Shown piece by piece: positions 43,400 through 51,743 of a DNA stretch of 52,465 nt (the stretch's first letter is position 1; every line of letters starts with the position of its first letter). The position numbers were made by a program, and so were the translations under genes. Source of the stretch: Hyphomonas sp. 34-62-18 (GTDB lineage Bacteria > Pseudomonadota > Alphaproteobacteria > Caulobacterales > Hyphomonadaceae); assembly GCF_002282565.1 (NCBI RefSeq), contig NZ_NCJT01000001.1, forward strand, positions 1 to 52,465, written 5' to 3'. Below the pieces are notes generated by a model. That model saw nothing but the letters and a program-made list of their open reading frames with translations, did not search any database and was not told the origin of the DNA.

Positions 43400-45373
43400 A
43401 TGGCTGTCACCAATCGCGACATGGCAAATGCCGTGCGAGCCTTGTCCATGGATGCTGTCGAAGCGGCCAAGTCGGGCCATGTGGGCCTGCCCCTCGGCAT
43501 GGCGGACGCGGCAACCGTCCTCTTCCGCAAGTTCCTGAAGTTTGATCCGAAAGACCCCAATTGGGCTGACCGTGACCGGTTCGTGCTTTCGGCAGGCCAT
43601 GGGTCGATGCTGATCTACTCGCTGCTGCACCTGACAGGCTATGCTTCGGTCAGCCGCGATGACATACGGAATTTCCGCCAGCTGGGCGCCAACACGCCGG
43701 GCCATCCGGAGAATTTCGTGACCCCCGGCGTTGAGACGACCACCGGCCCGCTGGGGCAGGGGATCGCCACTGCGGTCGGAATGGCCATTGCAGAACGCCA
43801 CCTCAATGCCCGTTTCGGCAATGATCTGGTGGACCACCGCACCTGGGTGATCGCCGGGGACGGCTGCCTCATGGAAGGCGTCAGCCAGGAGGCGATCACG
43901 CTCGCCGGCCACCTGAAGCTGAACAAGCTGATCGTGCTCTTCGACGACAACGCCGTCACTATCGATGGCTCGACGGACCTGTCGGATTCCACCGATCAGT
44001 GTGCCCGCTTTGAAGCCTCGGGCTGGGTTTCCCGCCGCGTGGACGGCCATGACGAGAAAGACGTTGAGGCGGCCCTGAAATGGGCCACTAAGCAGAAGAA
44101 GCCGGTATTCCTCGCCGTCAAAACGATTATCGGTTTCGGCGCGCCGAAGCTCGCCGGCACGGGCAAGGCCCATGGCGGCCCCTATGGCGCCGAGGAAATC
44201 GCAGGCATCCGCAAATCGCTGGATTGGCCGCACGCCCCGTTTGAAGTGCCCGAAGCGATCGAGAAAGCCTGGGCGAAAGCCGGTGAGCGGTCGCAGGCCG
44301 AGCATGCCGCCTGGAAGAAACGCCTGGCTGCAAGCGCGCACAAGGGCGAGTTCAATGCTGCTATCGCCGGTCGCCTGCCGAAAAATCTCGGCAAGGCCGT
44401 GATCAAGCACAAGAAGGCCGTGGCCGAAGGCGGCGCCTCCAAGGCGACCCGCGTCTGGAGCGGTGAAGCGCTCGAAGTGATCACCGGTCTTGTTCCGGAA
44501 ATGGTTGGCGGCTCGGCAGACCTTTCGGGCTCGAACAATACCAAGACCAGCCACACCGCGCCGATGACACCGAAAAGCTGGGATGGCCGCTACATCCACT
44601 ACGGGGTGCGCGAGCATGCGATGGCCGCGGCGATGAACGGCATGGCGCTGCATGGCGGCATTATTCCGTATTCGGGCACCTTCCTTGTGTTTGCCGATTA
44701 TAGCCGCGCCGCCATCCGCCTCGGCGCCCTGATGGGCACGCAGGTGATCCATGTTATGACCCATGATTCCATCGGCCTTGGCGAAGACGGCCCAACCCAC
44801 CAGCCGGTTGAGCATGTTGCCTCGCTGCGCGCGATGCCGAACATGGTGGTGTTCCGCCCGGCAGACGGCGTTGAAACGGCCGAGTGCTGGGAACTGGCGC
44901 TGCACCGGAATGACGGCCCGTCGACCATGGCGTTGACCCGCCAGAATGTGGCGCCCGCCCGCAAGACGCATACGGACGAAAACCTGTCTGCGAAGGGCGG
45001 CTATGTGCTCTCGCCGGCCGGCAAGGGCAAGGAACGCGGCGTGCTGATCGCGACGGGTTCCGAAGTGGAGATTGCGCTGAAGGCGCAGGCCATGCTGGCG
45101 GAAGAGGGGATTGCCGTGCGCGTTGTCTCGATGCCGTCCATGGAACTGTTCGGCCAGCAGGACGCGGCGTACCGCGCCGAAACGCTGGGCAAGGATTTAC
45201 CGAAGGTGGCGATTGAAGCAGGGGTCCGCTTCGGCTGGGACCGCTGGATCGGTGCAGACGGCGGCTTTGTGGGCATGGACAGCTTCGGCGCCAGCGCGCC
45301 CTACCAGAAGCTCTACCAGCATTTCGGTATCACGGCAGAGGCTGCCGTCGCCGCCCTCAAAGAGCGTATCTGA
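43400..45373 (+). CDS. tkt: Transketolase
   Basis: 657 residues from the ATG at 43400, with GGGAG upstream. The thiamine-diphosphate motif is WVIAGDGCLMEGVSQEA; SAKSGHVGLPLGMADAA-type substrate contacts appear as AAKSGHVGLPLGMADAA. THDSIGLGEDGPTHQPVEH (pyrimidine-binding domain) and IATGSEVEIALKAQ (C-terminal domain) confirm. It moves two-carbon units in the pentose phosphate pathway. It has its own terminator. Confidence 0.97.
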   Translation: MAVTNRDMANAVRALSMDAVEAAKSGHVGLPLGMADAATVLFRKFLKFDPKDPNWADRDRFVLSAGHGSMLIYSLLHLTGYASVSRDDIRNFRQLGANTPGHPENFVTPGVETTTGPLGQGIATAVGMAIAERHLNARFGNDLVDHRTWVIAGDGCLMEGVSQEAITLAGHLKLNKLIVLFDDNAVTIDGSTDLSDSTDQCARFEASGWVSRRVDGHDEKDVEAALKWATKQKKPVFLAVKTIIGFGAPKLAGTGKAHGGPYGAEEIAGIRKSLDWPHAPFEVPEAIEKAWAKAGERSQAEHAAWKKRLAASAHKGEFNAAIAGRLPKNLGKAVIKHKKAVAEGGASKATRVWSGEALEVITGLVPEMVGGSADLSGSNNTKTSHTAPMTPKSWDGRYIHYGVREHAMAAAMNGMALHGGIIPYSGTFLVFADYSRAAIRLGALMGTQVIHVMTHDSIGLGEDGPTHQPVEHVASLRAMPNMVVFRPADGVETAECWELALHRNDGPSTMALTRQNVAPARKTHTDENLSAKGGYVLSPAGKGKERGVLIATGSEVEIALKAQAMLAEEGIAVRVVSMPSMELFGQQDAAYRAETLGKDLPKVAIEAGVRFGWDRWIGADGGFVGMDSFGASAPYQKLYQHFGITAEAAVAALKERI

Positions 45374-45400
45374 TCATCTGATCGGCAGACCGGACAAGTT

Positions 45401-45433
45401 GCGGCGCGAAGGGCGGCTTCGCGCCGCTTTCCG
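45401..45433 (+). terminator. Terminator after transketolase
   Basis: GCGGCGCGAAG (45401-45411) and CTTCGCGCCGC (45417-45427) form a perfect 11-bp stem with a GGCGG loop, followed by TTTCCGTTT. It sits between the convergent tkt gene and the minus-strand gene ending at 45436. Confidence 0.85.
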
Positions 45434-45435
45434 TT

Positions 45436-45882
45436 TCAGCCCTTCAGATTCTTGCTGAAGAGGTCGAGCTGGTTGGGGTCAACCGGCTTTTTACGGCGTG
45501 TCTTGGTGCGGCCCCGGCGGAAGTAGAGGTCGTCCGTGTGATCCTCTTCCGGTGGCAACGGGGGCGGCAAGGGCGGCTCGAAAGCGCGCTTCTCCGGAGG
45601 GCGGACATCATTGGGATCCACCAGTTTCCACCAGTTGACCGCGATAACTGCGTGGCCGGAAGTATCCTCATAACGCTGCAAATGGCCGGCCGGGCCCTCG
45701 GCGCCGATGGCCTTGAACAGGGCGTCTGCTTCCGCCTCGGGCAGGTGTAGCCAACTGGTCTCCAGGCCTTCCAGCGCCAGCCCCTTGGCGCGCGCCAGCG
45801 CCTCCCGGCGGCTGCGCGCGGTGGGCGCGCCCGGCTTCAGGGCATCTTCGAGGGATCGGGCAATGGGATAAGCTAGGCTCAT
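45436..45882 (-). CDS. Hypothetical protein downstream of mmcB
   Basis: 148 residues from the ATG at 45882, overlapping the mmcB stop by 4 bp. The N-terminal half is helical (REALARAKGLALEGLE). A middle VIAVNWWKLVDPNDV is followed by a Pro-rich segment (PPLPPPLPPEED) and a basic tail ending KPVDPNQLDLFSKNLKG. No known domain recognised. Coupling to mmcB suggests co-expression. Confidence 0.75.
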   Translation of the reverse strand: MSLAYPIARSLEDALKPGAPTARSRREALARAKGLALEGLETSWLHLPEAEADALFKAIGAEGPAGHLQRYEDTSGHAVIAVNWWKLVDPNDVRPPEKRAFEPPLPPPLPPEEDHTDDLYFRRGRTKTRRKKPVDPNQLDLFSKNLKG

Positions 45883-46364
45883 GGCAGGGGCGAGGTAAGC
45901 GTGTCCTCGCCCGGCGTCCAGCCTGTATCGTAGACATTCGTCAGGCGCGCTGCGGCGAGGCGGGCAAATCGCAAGGTGACGGCCTTGCGCCGGGCCGCCG
46001 CCAGCCGGGCTTCCGGCGCTTCCCGTATAACGGCGCCATAGAAGGCATCCGCGACGATCAGCCCGGCGTCCGGCGGGATCAGCTCCTGCGGGAAGTCTGC
46101 ACCGACGGCGAAGGTCAGCCGGTCGCAATAGTCCATGTATTCCCGCCATTTGGTGTCGGATTTGAAGTCCTGCACGCTGGACTTGATTTCGATCATCCAG
46201 ATGTCCCCGGCAGGGCCTATGGCGGCTATATCTGCCCGGCGATTGTTTGCCAGCGTCATCTCGGTGACACCATAATAGCCAAGCTGCGCCATCAGCCGCA
46301 GCGTGCCCCGGCAGATTTCGGCGGCGCGGCGGAGGGGAGCCTCTTCGTTGAAGGCGTCGGCCAT
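45879..46364 (-). CDS. mmcB: MmcB family DNA repair protein
   Basis: 161 residues. It shows a PD-(D/E)xK nuclease-like core: NRRADIAAIGPAGDIWMIEI followed by KSSVQDF, giving D...ExK. YMDYCDRLTFAVGADFPQEL and AGLIVADAFYGAVIRE are typical of the family, named from a mitomycin-inducible Caulobacter gene in the SOS response. No LexA box could be defined with confidence in the short gap to rpoH. Confidence 0.9.
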   Translation of the reverse strand: MADAFNEEAPLRRAAEICRGTLRLMAQLGYYGVTEMTLANNRRADIAAIGPAGDIWMIEIKSSVQDFKSDTKWREYMDYCDRLTFAVGADFPQELIPPDAGLIVADAFYGAVIREAPEARLAAARRKAVTLRFARLAAARLTNVYDTGWTPGEDTLTSPLP

Positions 46365-46551
46365 GGCAGCGTGTTCCGGTATTGTTCCTTTTGGGCACCC
46401 TATGCCCGGCGGGGTTTACGGGTCAAGCCGAGGGCGCGCGAGCTGCGCTTGGGCGGATCGGGCGAAAATCAAGGCAGGATGTGATCCAGCCAAGGCGGAG
46501 GCTCGTAGAGACACGCAACAGAAGCATATCCGGCCCAGCAGGAGGTTTCGC

Positions 46552-47439
46552 GTGCCAAGTGCATATTCAGCAACGAGCCCGGCGGATCGCCAGTTCGTCA
46601 AGACGGCGATGAAGGCTGCGCTGCTTGATCCCGTGCATGAGGCGTCCCTTGCCCGGCGCTGGCGCGAGGGCGGGGACGAGGCGGCCCTGCATGAGCTGAC
46701 CACGGCTTATATGCGCCTTGTGATCTCGATGGCCGCAAAGTTCCGGCACTATGGCTTGCCGATGGCCGACCTTGTGTCAGAGGGCAATGTTGGCCTGATG
46801 CAGGCGGCCGCCCGGTTTGAGCCGGAACGTGAGGTCCGCTTCTCGACCTATGCCAGCTGGTGGATCCGCTCTTCCATTCAGGATTATGTGCTGCGGAACT
46901 GGTCTATCGTCCGCACCGGGACGACCTCGGCGCAGAAATCCCTCTTCTTCAATCTCCGCCGGCTGCGCGCCCGTATCTCCGATCTCGGGGACGGCACGAT
47001 GACGGCGGAAAATCAGCAATGGGTCGCCACGCATCTGGGCGTGCCCTTGCGGGACGTGGAAGCGATGTCAGCCCGGCTGTCGGGCTCAGACCGGTCTCTC
47101 AATGCGCCGCTCACCATGGACGGCGATGCCGAATGGCAGGACATGATCGCCGACGAAAGCCTGCCGCCCGAAGAGGCGGTGATGCGCAGCCGGGACACAG
47201 AGCGCCGCCGCAGCTGGATTGGTGAGGCGATGAAGACGCTGACCCAGCGCGAGAGCTATATCATCACCCGCCGCCGCTTGTCGGATGAGCCGATGACGCT
47301 GGAAGCTTTGGGCGAGGAGATCGGCGTTTCGAAGGAACGTGTACGGCAGATCGAGCACAATGCCCTATTGAAGCTGAAGCGCGCGTTGGAACAGATCGCC
47401 GGGGACCCGGTCGCGGCGGGCATCGTTCCCGACGATTGA
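46552..47439 (+). CDS. rpoH: RNA polymerase sigma factor RpoH (sigma-32)
   Basis: 295 residues from a GTG at 46552 with AGGAGG 6 nt upstream. Region 2: LVISMAAKFRHYGLPMADLV, FEPEREVRFSTYASWWIRSS. The RpoH box AQKSLFFNLRRLR identifies the heat-shock class. Region 4.2: TLEALGEEIGVSKERVRQIE. It directs RNA polymerase to heat-shock promoters. An upstream ATG is in frame but would add sequence not seen in the family. Divergent from mmcB. Confidence 0.95.
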   Translation: MPSAYSATSPADRQFVKTAMKAALLDPVHEASLARRWREGGDEAALHELTTAYMRLVISMAAKFRHYGLPMADLVSEGNVGLMQAAARFEPEREVRFSTYASWWIRSSIQDYVLRNWSIVRTGTTSAQKSLFFNLRRLRARISDLGDGTMTAENQQWVATHLGVPLRDVEAMSARLSGSDRSLNAPLTMDGDAEWQDMIADESLPPEEAVMRSRDTERRRSWIGEAMKTLTQRESYIITRRRLSDEPMTLEALGEEIGVSKERVRQIEHNALLKLKRALEQIAGDPVAAGIVPDD

Positions 47440-47451
47440 TCGGCGGCGCGA

Positions 47452-48243
47452 TCAGGGCGTTTCCAGTATCTCGACATTCAGCGGATGGGTGATCTCCATG
47501 CGGAGATTGCGGACATAGCCGCGGGCACGGATCTTTGTGCCCGGGTCCATCTGGCAGAGCGCGGCCGCGGCGCTTTCCACCTCAAGCACGAGCAAGGACC
47601 GCTCCAGCAGCACATCGCAGGAGACACCTGGAAAATCCGAGCCATGCATGCCGCTGGTCGCCCCCTCCATCACCTGGAAGCCCTGGAATGTGTCGGGCAG
47701 GGCATCAGCCGGCGTGATTGCCCAGAGGCGGCCTTTCCAGAGACCTGTTTTTTCTTCGCGGGCAGCGGCCTCCAGGGGCAGGAGCGCATCATTGGCAGCG
47801 GCTGTATCTGGATAGACGCGCACACGCGCGGCGCCGCGTTTGATCATTTCCGCATTGAGCCAGTATTCCGGCCCGAGCGTGTCGGCGGTGACGACATGGG
47901 CCAGCGCCCGGTCATACCGGTCACGCGTCAGGCCGGCATAGCGCAGCTCCACTTCGCGGCCGAGCGCCAGGTCTTCCAACGCCCGTTTGGCTTCTTCAAA
48001 GCCCGGCTCGCCATCCCGGCCCCGGCTTGGGCCGGCAGGGGCTTCGATGCCGATGAGGCGAACGCTCTGGCCGGTCGAGAGTATCAGCGCGTCGCCGTCG
48101 ATCACGCGGACCACGCGGCCCTTTTCGCCCACGGCCAGGCCTTCGAGCGGATCAGCGGGCGCGCGGGCGCACGCCGCCACGACCAGCGCGGCGGCGAAGA
48201 TCAGAAAATTGCGGATCGGCGCCCGGCGCCCTGCCTCGTCCAT
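47452..48243 (-). CDS. SNase-domain lipoprotein with altered active site
   Basis: 263 residues from the ATG at 48243. The lipobox VVAAC gives a lipid-anchored protein. The staphylococcal-nuclease core is VRVIDGDALILS, SVRLIGIEAPAGPSRG and LTRDRYDRALAHVV. The catalytic Glu that follows AP in active members (compare GVDAPET in the other nuclease of this window) is Ala, so activity is doubtful. LNAEMIKRGAARVRVYP and EKTGLWKGRLWAI are typical. The frame continues upstream through the tRNA gene, but that extension is artefactual. Convergent with rpoH. Confidence 0.88.
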   Translation of the reverse strand: MDEAGRRAPIRNFLIFAAALVVAACARAPADPLEGLAVGEKGRVVRVIDGDALILSTGQSVRLIGIEAPAGPSRGRDGEPGFEEAKRALEDLALGREVELRYAGLTRDRYDRALAHVVTADTLGPEYWLNAEMIKRGAARVRVYPDTAAANDALLPLEAAAREEKTGLWKGRLWAITPADALPDTFQGFQVMEGATSGMHGSDFPGVSCDVLLERSLLVLEVESAAAALCQMDPGTKIRARGYVRNLRMEITHPLNVEILETP

Positions 48244-48365
48244 TGGCCAACTATCACCCGGCAAACCGGCGCGAAGCAAGGGGCTTCGCCTGAGGCGGCG
48301 CGGGCCTGTTGCGCAGGATTTCTGCTTCAATGCGAGCGCGTTTTCGGATAGGGGAAGCTTCGGCT

Positions 48366-48442
48366 GGTCCCGTAGCTCAGCAGGATAGAGCGACAGATTC
48401 CTAATCTGTAGGTCGTGCGTTCGAATCGCGCCGGGATCACCA
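48366..48442 (+). tRNA. tRNA-Arg (anticodon CCT)
   Basis: 77 nt. The acceptor stem GGTCCCG pairs with CGGGATC (one G-T), followed by A and an encoded CCA. The anticodon arm ACAGA-TTCCTAA-TCTGT gives anticodon CCT. The T arm is GTGCG-TTCGAAT-CGCGC. Reads AGG codons. Confidence 0.97.
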
Positions 48443-48769
48443 TTTCTTTCTTTTCTTGCTCGCGACTGATCCCGGCCCGAAGGCGGGGGCACTTGTCCTT
48501 CGCTTTACTTGCAAGGTGTTGGGGAGGATGTGGGAAAGGGGCGGCGCGTGTTTATCGAACGGTTCAGTTCTCACGCCAGTTTTCGCGCTCGTTTGCCGGG
48601 AAGAAGGGAGAGACGAATTGTCCTTCGGCGGAGCAGGGTGACATAAAACGGTCATTTATATCCGGGGCGTTTGTCATAAAACTTTTGTGGCAATGGGGCA
48701 TGAGGCAGGCTTCAAGGTTATCGGGCGGGCTTACTCTCTTCCGAAGGCCAGACAATCAGGAGAGAACTG
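48443..48769. other. Intergenic region between tRNA-Arg and the phosphoesterase-like gene
   Basis: 327 bp without a gene. It starts with a T/C-rich stretch after the tRNA (48443-48456), which may help termination, and contains the two Pho-box-like sites. An open frame through it is not supported by codon use. Confidence 0.6.
48638..48688 (+). promoter_or_regulatory. Two Pho-box-like sites
   Basis: GTGACAT-AAAA-CGGTCAT (48638-48655) and TTGTCAT-AAAA-CTTTTGT (48671-48688) both have the 7-4-7 layout of PhoB boxes (CTGTCAT-N4-CTGTCAT). Their starts are 33 bp apart, about three helical turns. They lie 80-130 bp before a phosphoesterase-like gene. The second half of the second site is a weak match. 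Confidence 0.5.
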
Positions 48770-49672
48770 ATGATCCGATTTCGTCCAAAGCCTTTGAGGT
48801 ATCTGATCGCCGCCGCGCAGTTGGTGGTCCTGTCCCTGGTCGCCGCTTGCGCGACGCCGGCTCCCGCAGCAGAGGAAACTGTGGCGCTGCGCTTTGCCGT
48901 GCTGGGGGATGCCGAGCCAAAGCCGCTCGCAGAGTTCCCCAATATGGCCGCAGCTGTCGCGGACGTGAATGCATTGGCAAGCCGTGAGCGGATCGATTTC
49001 GTAGTCGGCGTCGGGGACATCGCGCATAAGGGTACACTGCTGCAGTATGAAGCTGCCACGCCGGTTCTGCAGGCGCTGATGCTGCCGTTCTACCCGATCA
49101 TGGGCAATGAAGAATTCAATGAGACCGAAGAGCGCTTTCTTGAGTTCGCCAATCGCTGGAATGAGGGTAAGGCCACATTCGACAGCCGCCGCTATGTTCA
49201 GGATGAGGGGCCGGTTGTGATGGTTTATGCATCGCCCGATTTCAGCCGTCAGTTCAATGATGAAGGCGTTGCCTGGGTGCTTGAGCAGGTGAAGGCAGCG
49301 GCGCCGAAACCGGTGTTCCTGATCGTGCATGGCGCGCAGGTTGGTGTGTATCCGGAAAATGCGGAGAAGGGCATCGAAAACCCCGCCTTTGCGGAGGTTG
49401 TCGCCCAGCCAAATCTGGCTGCCGTGATCTCAGGCGACCTGCATATGGACATGGACCGCGTAGACCATTCCAAACAGATCGGCGAGGTGCATTACCTGCA
49501 CATTCCAGCGCTGGAGCGCACCAAGATCCCCGATGAAACCCGCCATACGCCGATGTACCGCGTGTTCACGGTAAGCGAGGGCGGTGAGGCTACCGTTGAC
49601 ACCTATGAGGTGGGTAACCCAGCAGCCCTGGAGCGTCACGCCTACAGCTTTGATCTTCCTGTGGCGGAATAA
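48770..49672 (+). CDS. Metallophosphoesterase-like lipoprotein
   Basis: 300 residues; AGGAGAG lies upstream of the ATG. The lipobox LVAAC ends the signal peptide at about residue 26. The calcineurin-like fold is recognisable: LRFAVLGDAEPKP, FVVGVGDIAHKGTL, FYPIMGNEEFNE, FLIVHGAQVG and VISGDLHMDMD. Several metal ligands of the canonical DxH, GNHE and GHxH motifs are replaced (DAE, GNEE, GDLH), so the metal site is altered. Upstream Pho-box-like sites suggest induction by phosphate starvation. Confidence 0.75.
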   Translation: MIRFRPKPLRYLIAAAQLVVLSLVAACATPAPAAEETVALRFAVLGDAEPKPLAEFPNMAAAVADVNALASRERIDFVVGVGDIAHKGTLLQYEAATPVLQALMLPFYPIMGNEEFNETEERFLEFANRWNEGKATFDSRRYVQDEGPVVMVYASPDFSRQFNDEGVAWVLEQVKAAAPKPVFLIVHGAQVGVYPENAEKGIENPAFAEVVAQPNLAAVISGDLHMDMDRVDHSKQIGEVHYLHIPALERTKIPDETRHTPMYRVFTVSEGGEATVDTYEVGNPAALERHAYSFDLPVAE

Positions 49673-49706
49673 AGGGAGGCTGGCCGCCGCCCGCCCGTAA
49701 AGGGCC

Positions 49707-50180
49707 TTACCAGACGCCGATATTCGGCGCGCTGGCCCAAGGCTCCTTCGGTGGCTGCGGCTTGCCTTTCTGCAGAAGCTCCACGGAAATACCGTCAGGT
49801 GACCGGATGAAAGTCATCCGGCCGTCCCTGGGCGGACGGTTGATCGTGACGCCCAGATCCGCAAAGCGCTGGGTGGCTGCGTAGATATCTTCAACCTGAT
49901 AGGCGAGGTGGCCGAAATTGCGTCCGCCGGCATACTCTTTCTCATCCCAGTTATAGGTGAGCTCCACCATGGGGATGTTGAGGGAGGTGGGCGAAGCGCC
50001 TTCGGGTACGCCGCCACCCCGCTCGATATCGGCCGGTGCCGCCAGGAAGACGAGCGTGAAACGGCCCGCTTCATTGTCGTAACGGGTGACTTCCGCCAGG
50101 CCGAGGCCATCGCAGAAGAAACGCTTTGCCGCGTCAATGTCGCCAACGCGGATCATGGTGTGGAGAAATTCTGGGCTCAT
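49707..50180 (-). CDS. gloA: Glyoxalase I (lactoylglutathione lyase)-like VOC protein
   Basis: 157 residues. Paired VOC motifs: FLHTMIRVGDIDAAKRFF with the first His ligand, and VELTYNWDEKEYAGGRNFGH with Glu and His, then FIRSPDGISVELLQKG with the last Glu. This is the metal set of glyoxalase I, which converts the methylglyoxal-glutathione adduct to lactoylglutathione. It overlaps the membrane protein gene downstream by 4 bp. Confidence 0.88.
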   Translation of the reverse strand: MSPEFLHTMIRVGDIDAAKRFFCDGLGLAEVTRYDNEAGRFTLVFLAAPADIERGGGVPEGASPTSLNIPMVELTYNWDEKEYAGGRNFGHLAYQVEDIYAATQRFADLGVTINRPPRDGRMTFIRSPDGISVELLQKGKPQPPKEPWASAPNIGVW

Positions 50181-50635
50181 GAATGGGCGTCCTTCAGATT
50201 GCTGATGACCTGCCGGAGGTTTGGCGGTGTCAGGGTGTAGTAGCGGCGCAGGGCAGCGGCGAGAAGCAGTACGGTCACGCCCATGAAGGCGAGAAAGATG
50301 CTGAATGTGTGGATCAGGGTGCCGCGCTCGAATACGGGGGAGGTGCCGGAGAGGTGCCAGAAAGTGTCCCAGATCATGTTGAAGACTGCGACGAGAGGGC
50401 CAAGGCCGAGGGTCAGCAGCAGGGCGCAGGCATAGATGTAGGTCCCCGCGCGCGGGCCTTCGGCGCGCACATAGAGATCGGTAAACTCTTTCTCATCAAT
50501 GCCGGGTGGCAACTCCCCGGATTGCTGGCGCAGGGCGAGCAGTTGCGGCGCAAAATCCCGTGTCTGTTTCCACCGCCAGGCGAGATGAGCGCCCCAGGCT
50601 ATGACGGCAAAGACGAGAAGAAAATAAAGCCACAT
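50177..50635 (-). CDS. Hypothetical membrane protein
   Basis: 152 residues with three membrane segments (about 2-20, 68-90 and 110-128: YIYACALLLTLGLGPLVAVF; FSIFLAFMGVTVLLLAAAL). The loop WKQTRDFAPQLLALRQQSGE is charged. Coupled to gloA by an ATGA overlap. No family recognised. Confidence 0.7.
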   Translation of the reverse strand: MWLYFLLVFAVIAWGAHLAWRWKQTRDFAPQLLALRQQSGELPPGIDEKEFTDLYVRAEGPRAGTYIYACALLLTLGLGPLVAVFNMIWDTFWHLSGTSPVFERGTLIHTFSIFLAFMGVTVLLLAAALRRYYTLTPPNLRQVISNLKDAHS

Positions 50636-50696
50636 GGGTCAGGTCCGCTTCCGGGGCCAGGATTGGGCGCCCGAAGCTGGCTGGCCCGTGAGAGGA

Positions 50697-51581
50697 TCAG
50701 GCCAGGTGGGCGCGTTCGTATACCAGCATGGCGCGCTTTCGCGCCACACCCCAATGATAGTTATGTAGCCGGCCATCGGCTGCAAGGGCCCGGTGGCAGG
50801 GGATGAACCAGCTGACCGGGTTGGCGCCAACCGCCGCGCCGACCGCGCGGGACGCCTTGGGCGCGTCGATTGCGGCAGCAAGCCGCCCATAGGTGCAGGT
50901 TTCGCCCGCCGGTATGTCGAGCAGCGCGCGCCACACCTGGCGCCGGAACGGCGTACCATAGAGGCAGACGGGCAGGGGCGCGCCATCCTCGAACACGTCT
51001 CGCGCCATACGTTCGGCGGCTGCGTCATCCCGGCGGATGGATGCGGCGGGATAGCGGGCGGCGAGATTGGCGAAGGCGTCCTCTTCGCGGCGCCCCTGAT
51101 GCTCAAACCCGGTGCGGGGGGCGGCATCTTCATCGATGAAGCCAAGGGCAACAAGGCCGCGCGGCCCGATGAGCCAGGCGCCCATGCCGAAGGGGGTGGG
51201 GGCCTTGCCGAGGATAAGGTCTGCGCCCTTACCGCCGGCCTTGGCCTCGCCGGGGGTGAGGCCCTCATGCGCGATGAATAGGTCATGCAGGCGGCCGGGG
51301 CCGGATAGACCGGCCTCGAGGCTGGCGTCGAGCACGCTCGCGCCCTGGCGCAGCAGGTCACCCGCCGCGCCGTGGGCGAGCGCGCCCTGAAACTGTTTCG
51401 GGCTGATGCCGGCCCAGCGGGTAAACTCGCGCTGGAAATGATGGGGGGAGAGGCCCATGGCGCGGGCGGCCGCGTCGAGGCCCGGCCAGTCCTGCCAGGT
51501 ATCGCCGAGCCATTCGAGGGCTCTGGCCATCCGGTCATAGGCACGGGCGCGCTCATCGAGGGGGAAGAATGTGTCAGCCAT
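50697..51581 (-). CDS. AraC-type HTH fused to methylated-DNA-protein cysteine methyltransferase (Ada-like)
   Basis: 294 residues from the ATG at 51581. The N-terminal AraC HTH (about 20-100) has AARAMGLSPHHFQREFTRWA and SVLDASLEAGLSGPGRLHDL. The C-terminal MGMT domain has VWRALLDIPAGETCTYGRLA and WFIPCHRALAADGRLHNYHW (last residue omitted), with the acceptor Cys in PCHR. It lacks the N-terminal Cys4 zinc domain of E. coli Ada. It removes O6-methylguanine damage and may activate its own transcription. Confidence 0.9.
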   Translation of the reverse strand: MADTFFPLDERARAYDRMARALEWLGDTWQDWPGLDAAARAMGLSPHHFQREFTRWAGISPKQFQGALAHGAAGDLLRQGASVLDASLEAGLSGPGRLHDLFIAHEGLTPGEAKAGGKGADLILGKAPTPFGMGAWLIGPRGLVALGFIDEDAAPRTGFEHQGRREEDAFANLAARYPAASIRRDDAAAERMARDVFEDGAPLPVCLYGTPFRRQVWRALLDIPAGETCTYGRLAAAIDAPKASRAVGAAVGANPVSWFIPCHRALAADGRLHNYHWGVARKRAMLVYERAHLA

Positions 51582-51743
51582 GCCGCCAAGTTTGCCGGAG
51601 GGGCGTGGGCCGCGCCACCCGTTTCTTGCCATTCCCTGCCACGCCCTATCGCCGGGTTAAGGGCGGAATTTACACTTTCCTGCAAACAGGAACGCGCGCA
51701 ATGTGCGCCCCAAAAACAGAGCCTGGGAGGCAAGACGGTTATC

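Noticed and set aside
45436-46398. A 320-residue minus-strand frame spanning mmcB and the next gene
   Set aside because: Its N-terminal half is out of frame with mmcB, which has clear family motifs. Only the part from the ATG at 45882 is credible.
48244-48492. N-terminal extension of the SNase lipoprotein through the tRNA-Arg gene
   Set aside because: The extra 83 residues are a translation of the antisense of tRNA-Arg (the known GAIRTHDLQIRN-type artefact). The signal peptide and lipobox begin right after the ATG at 48243.
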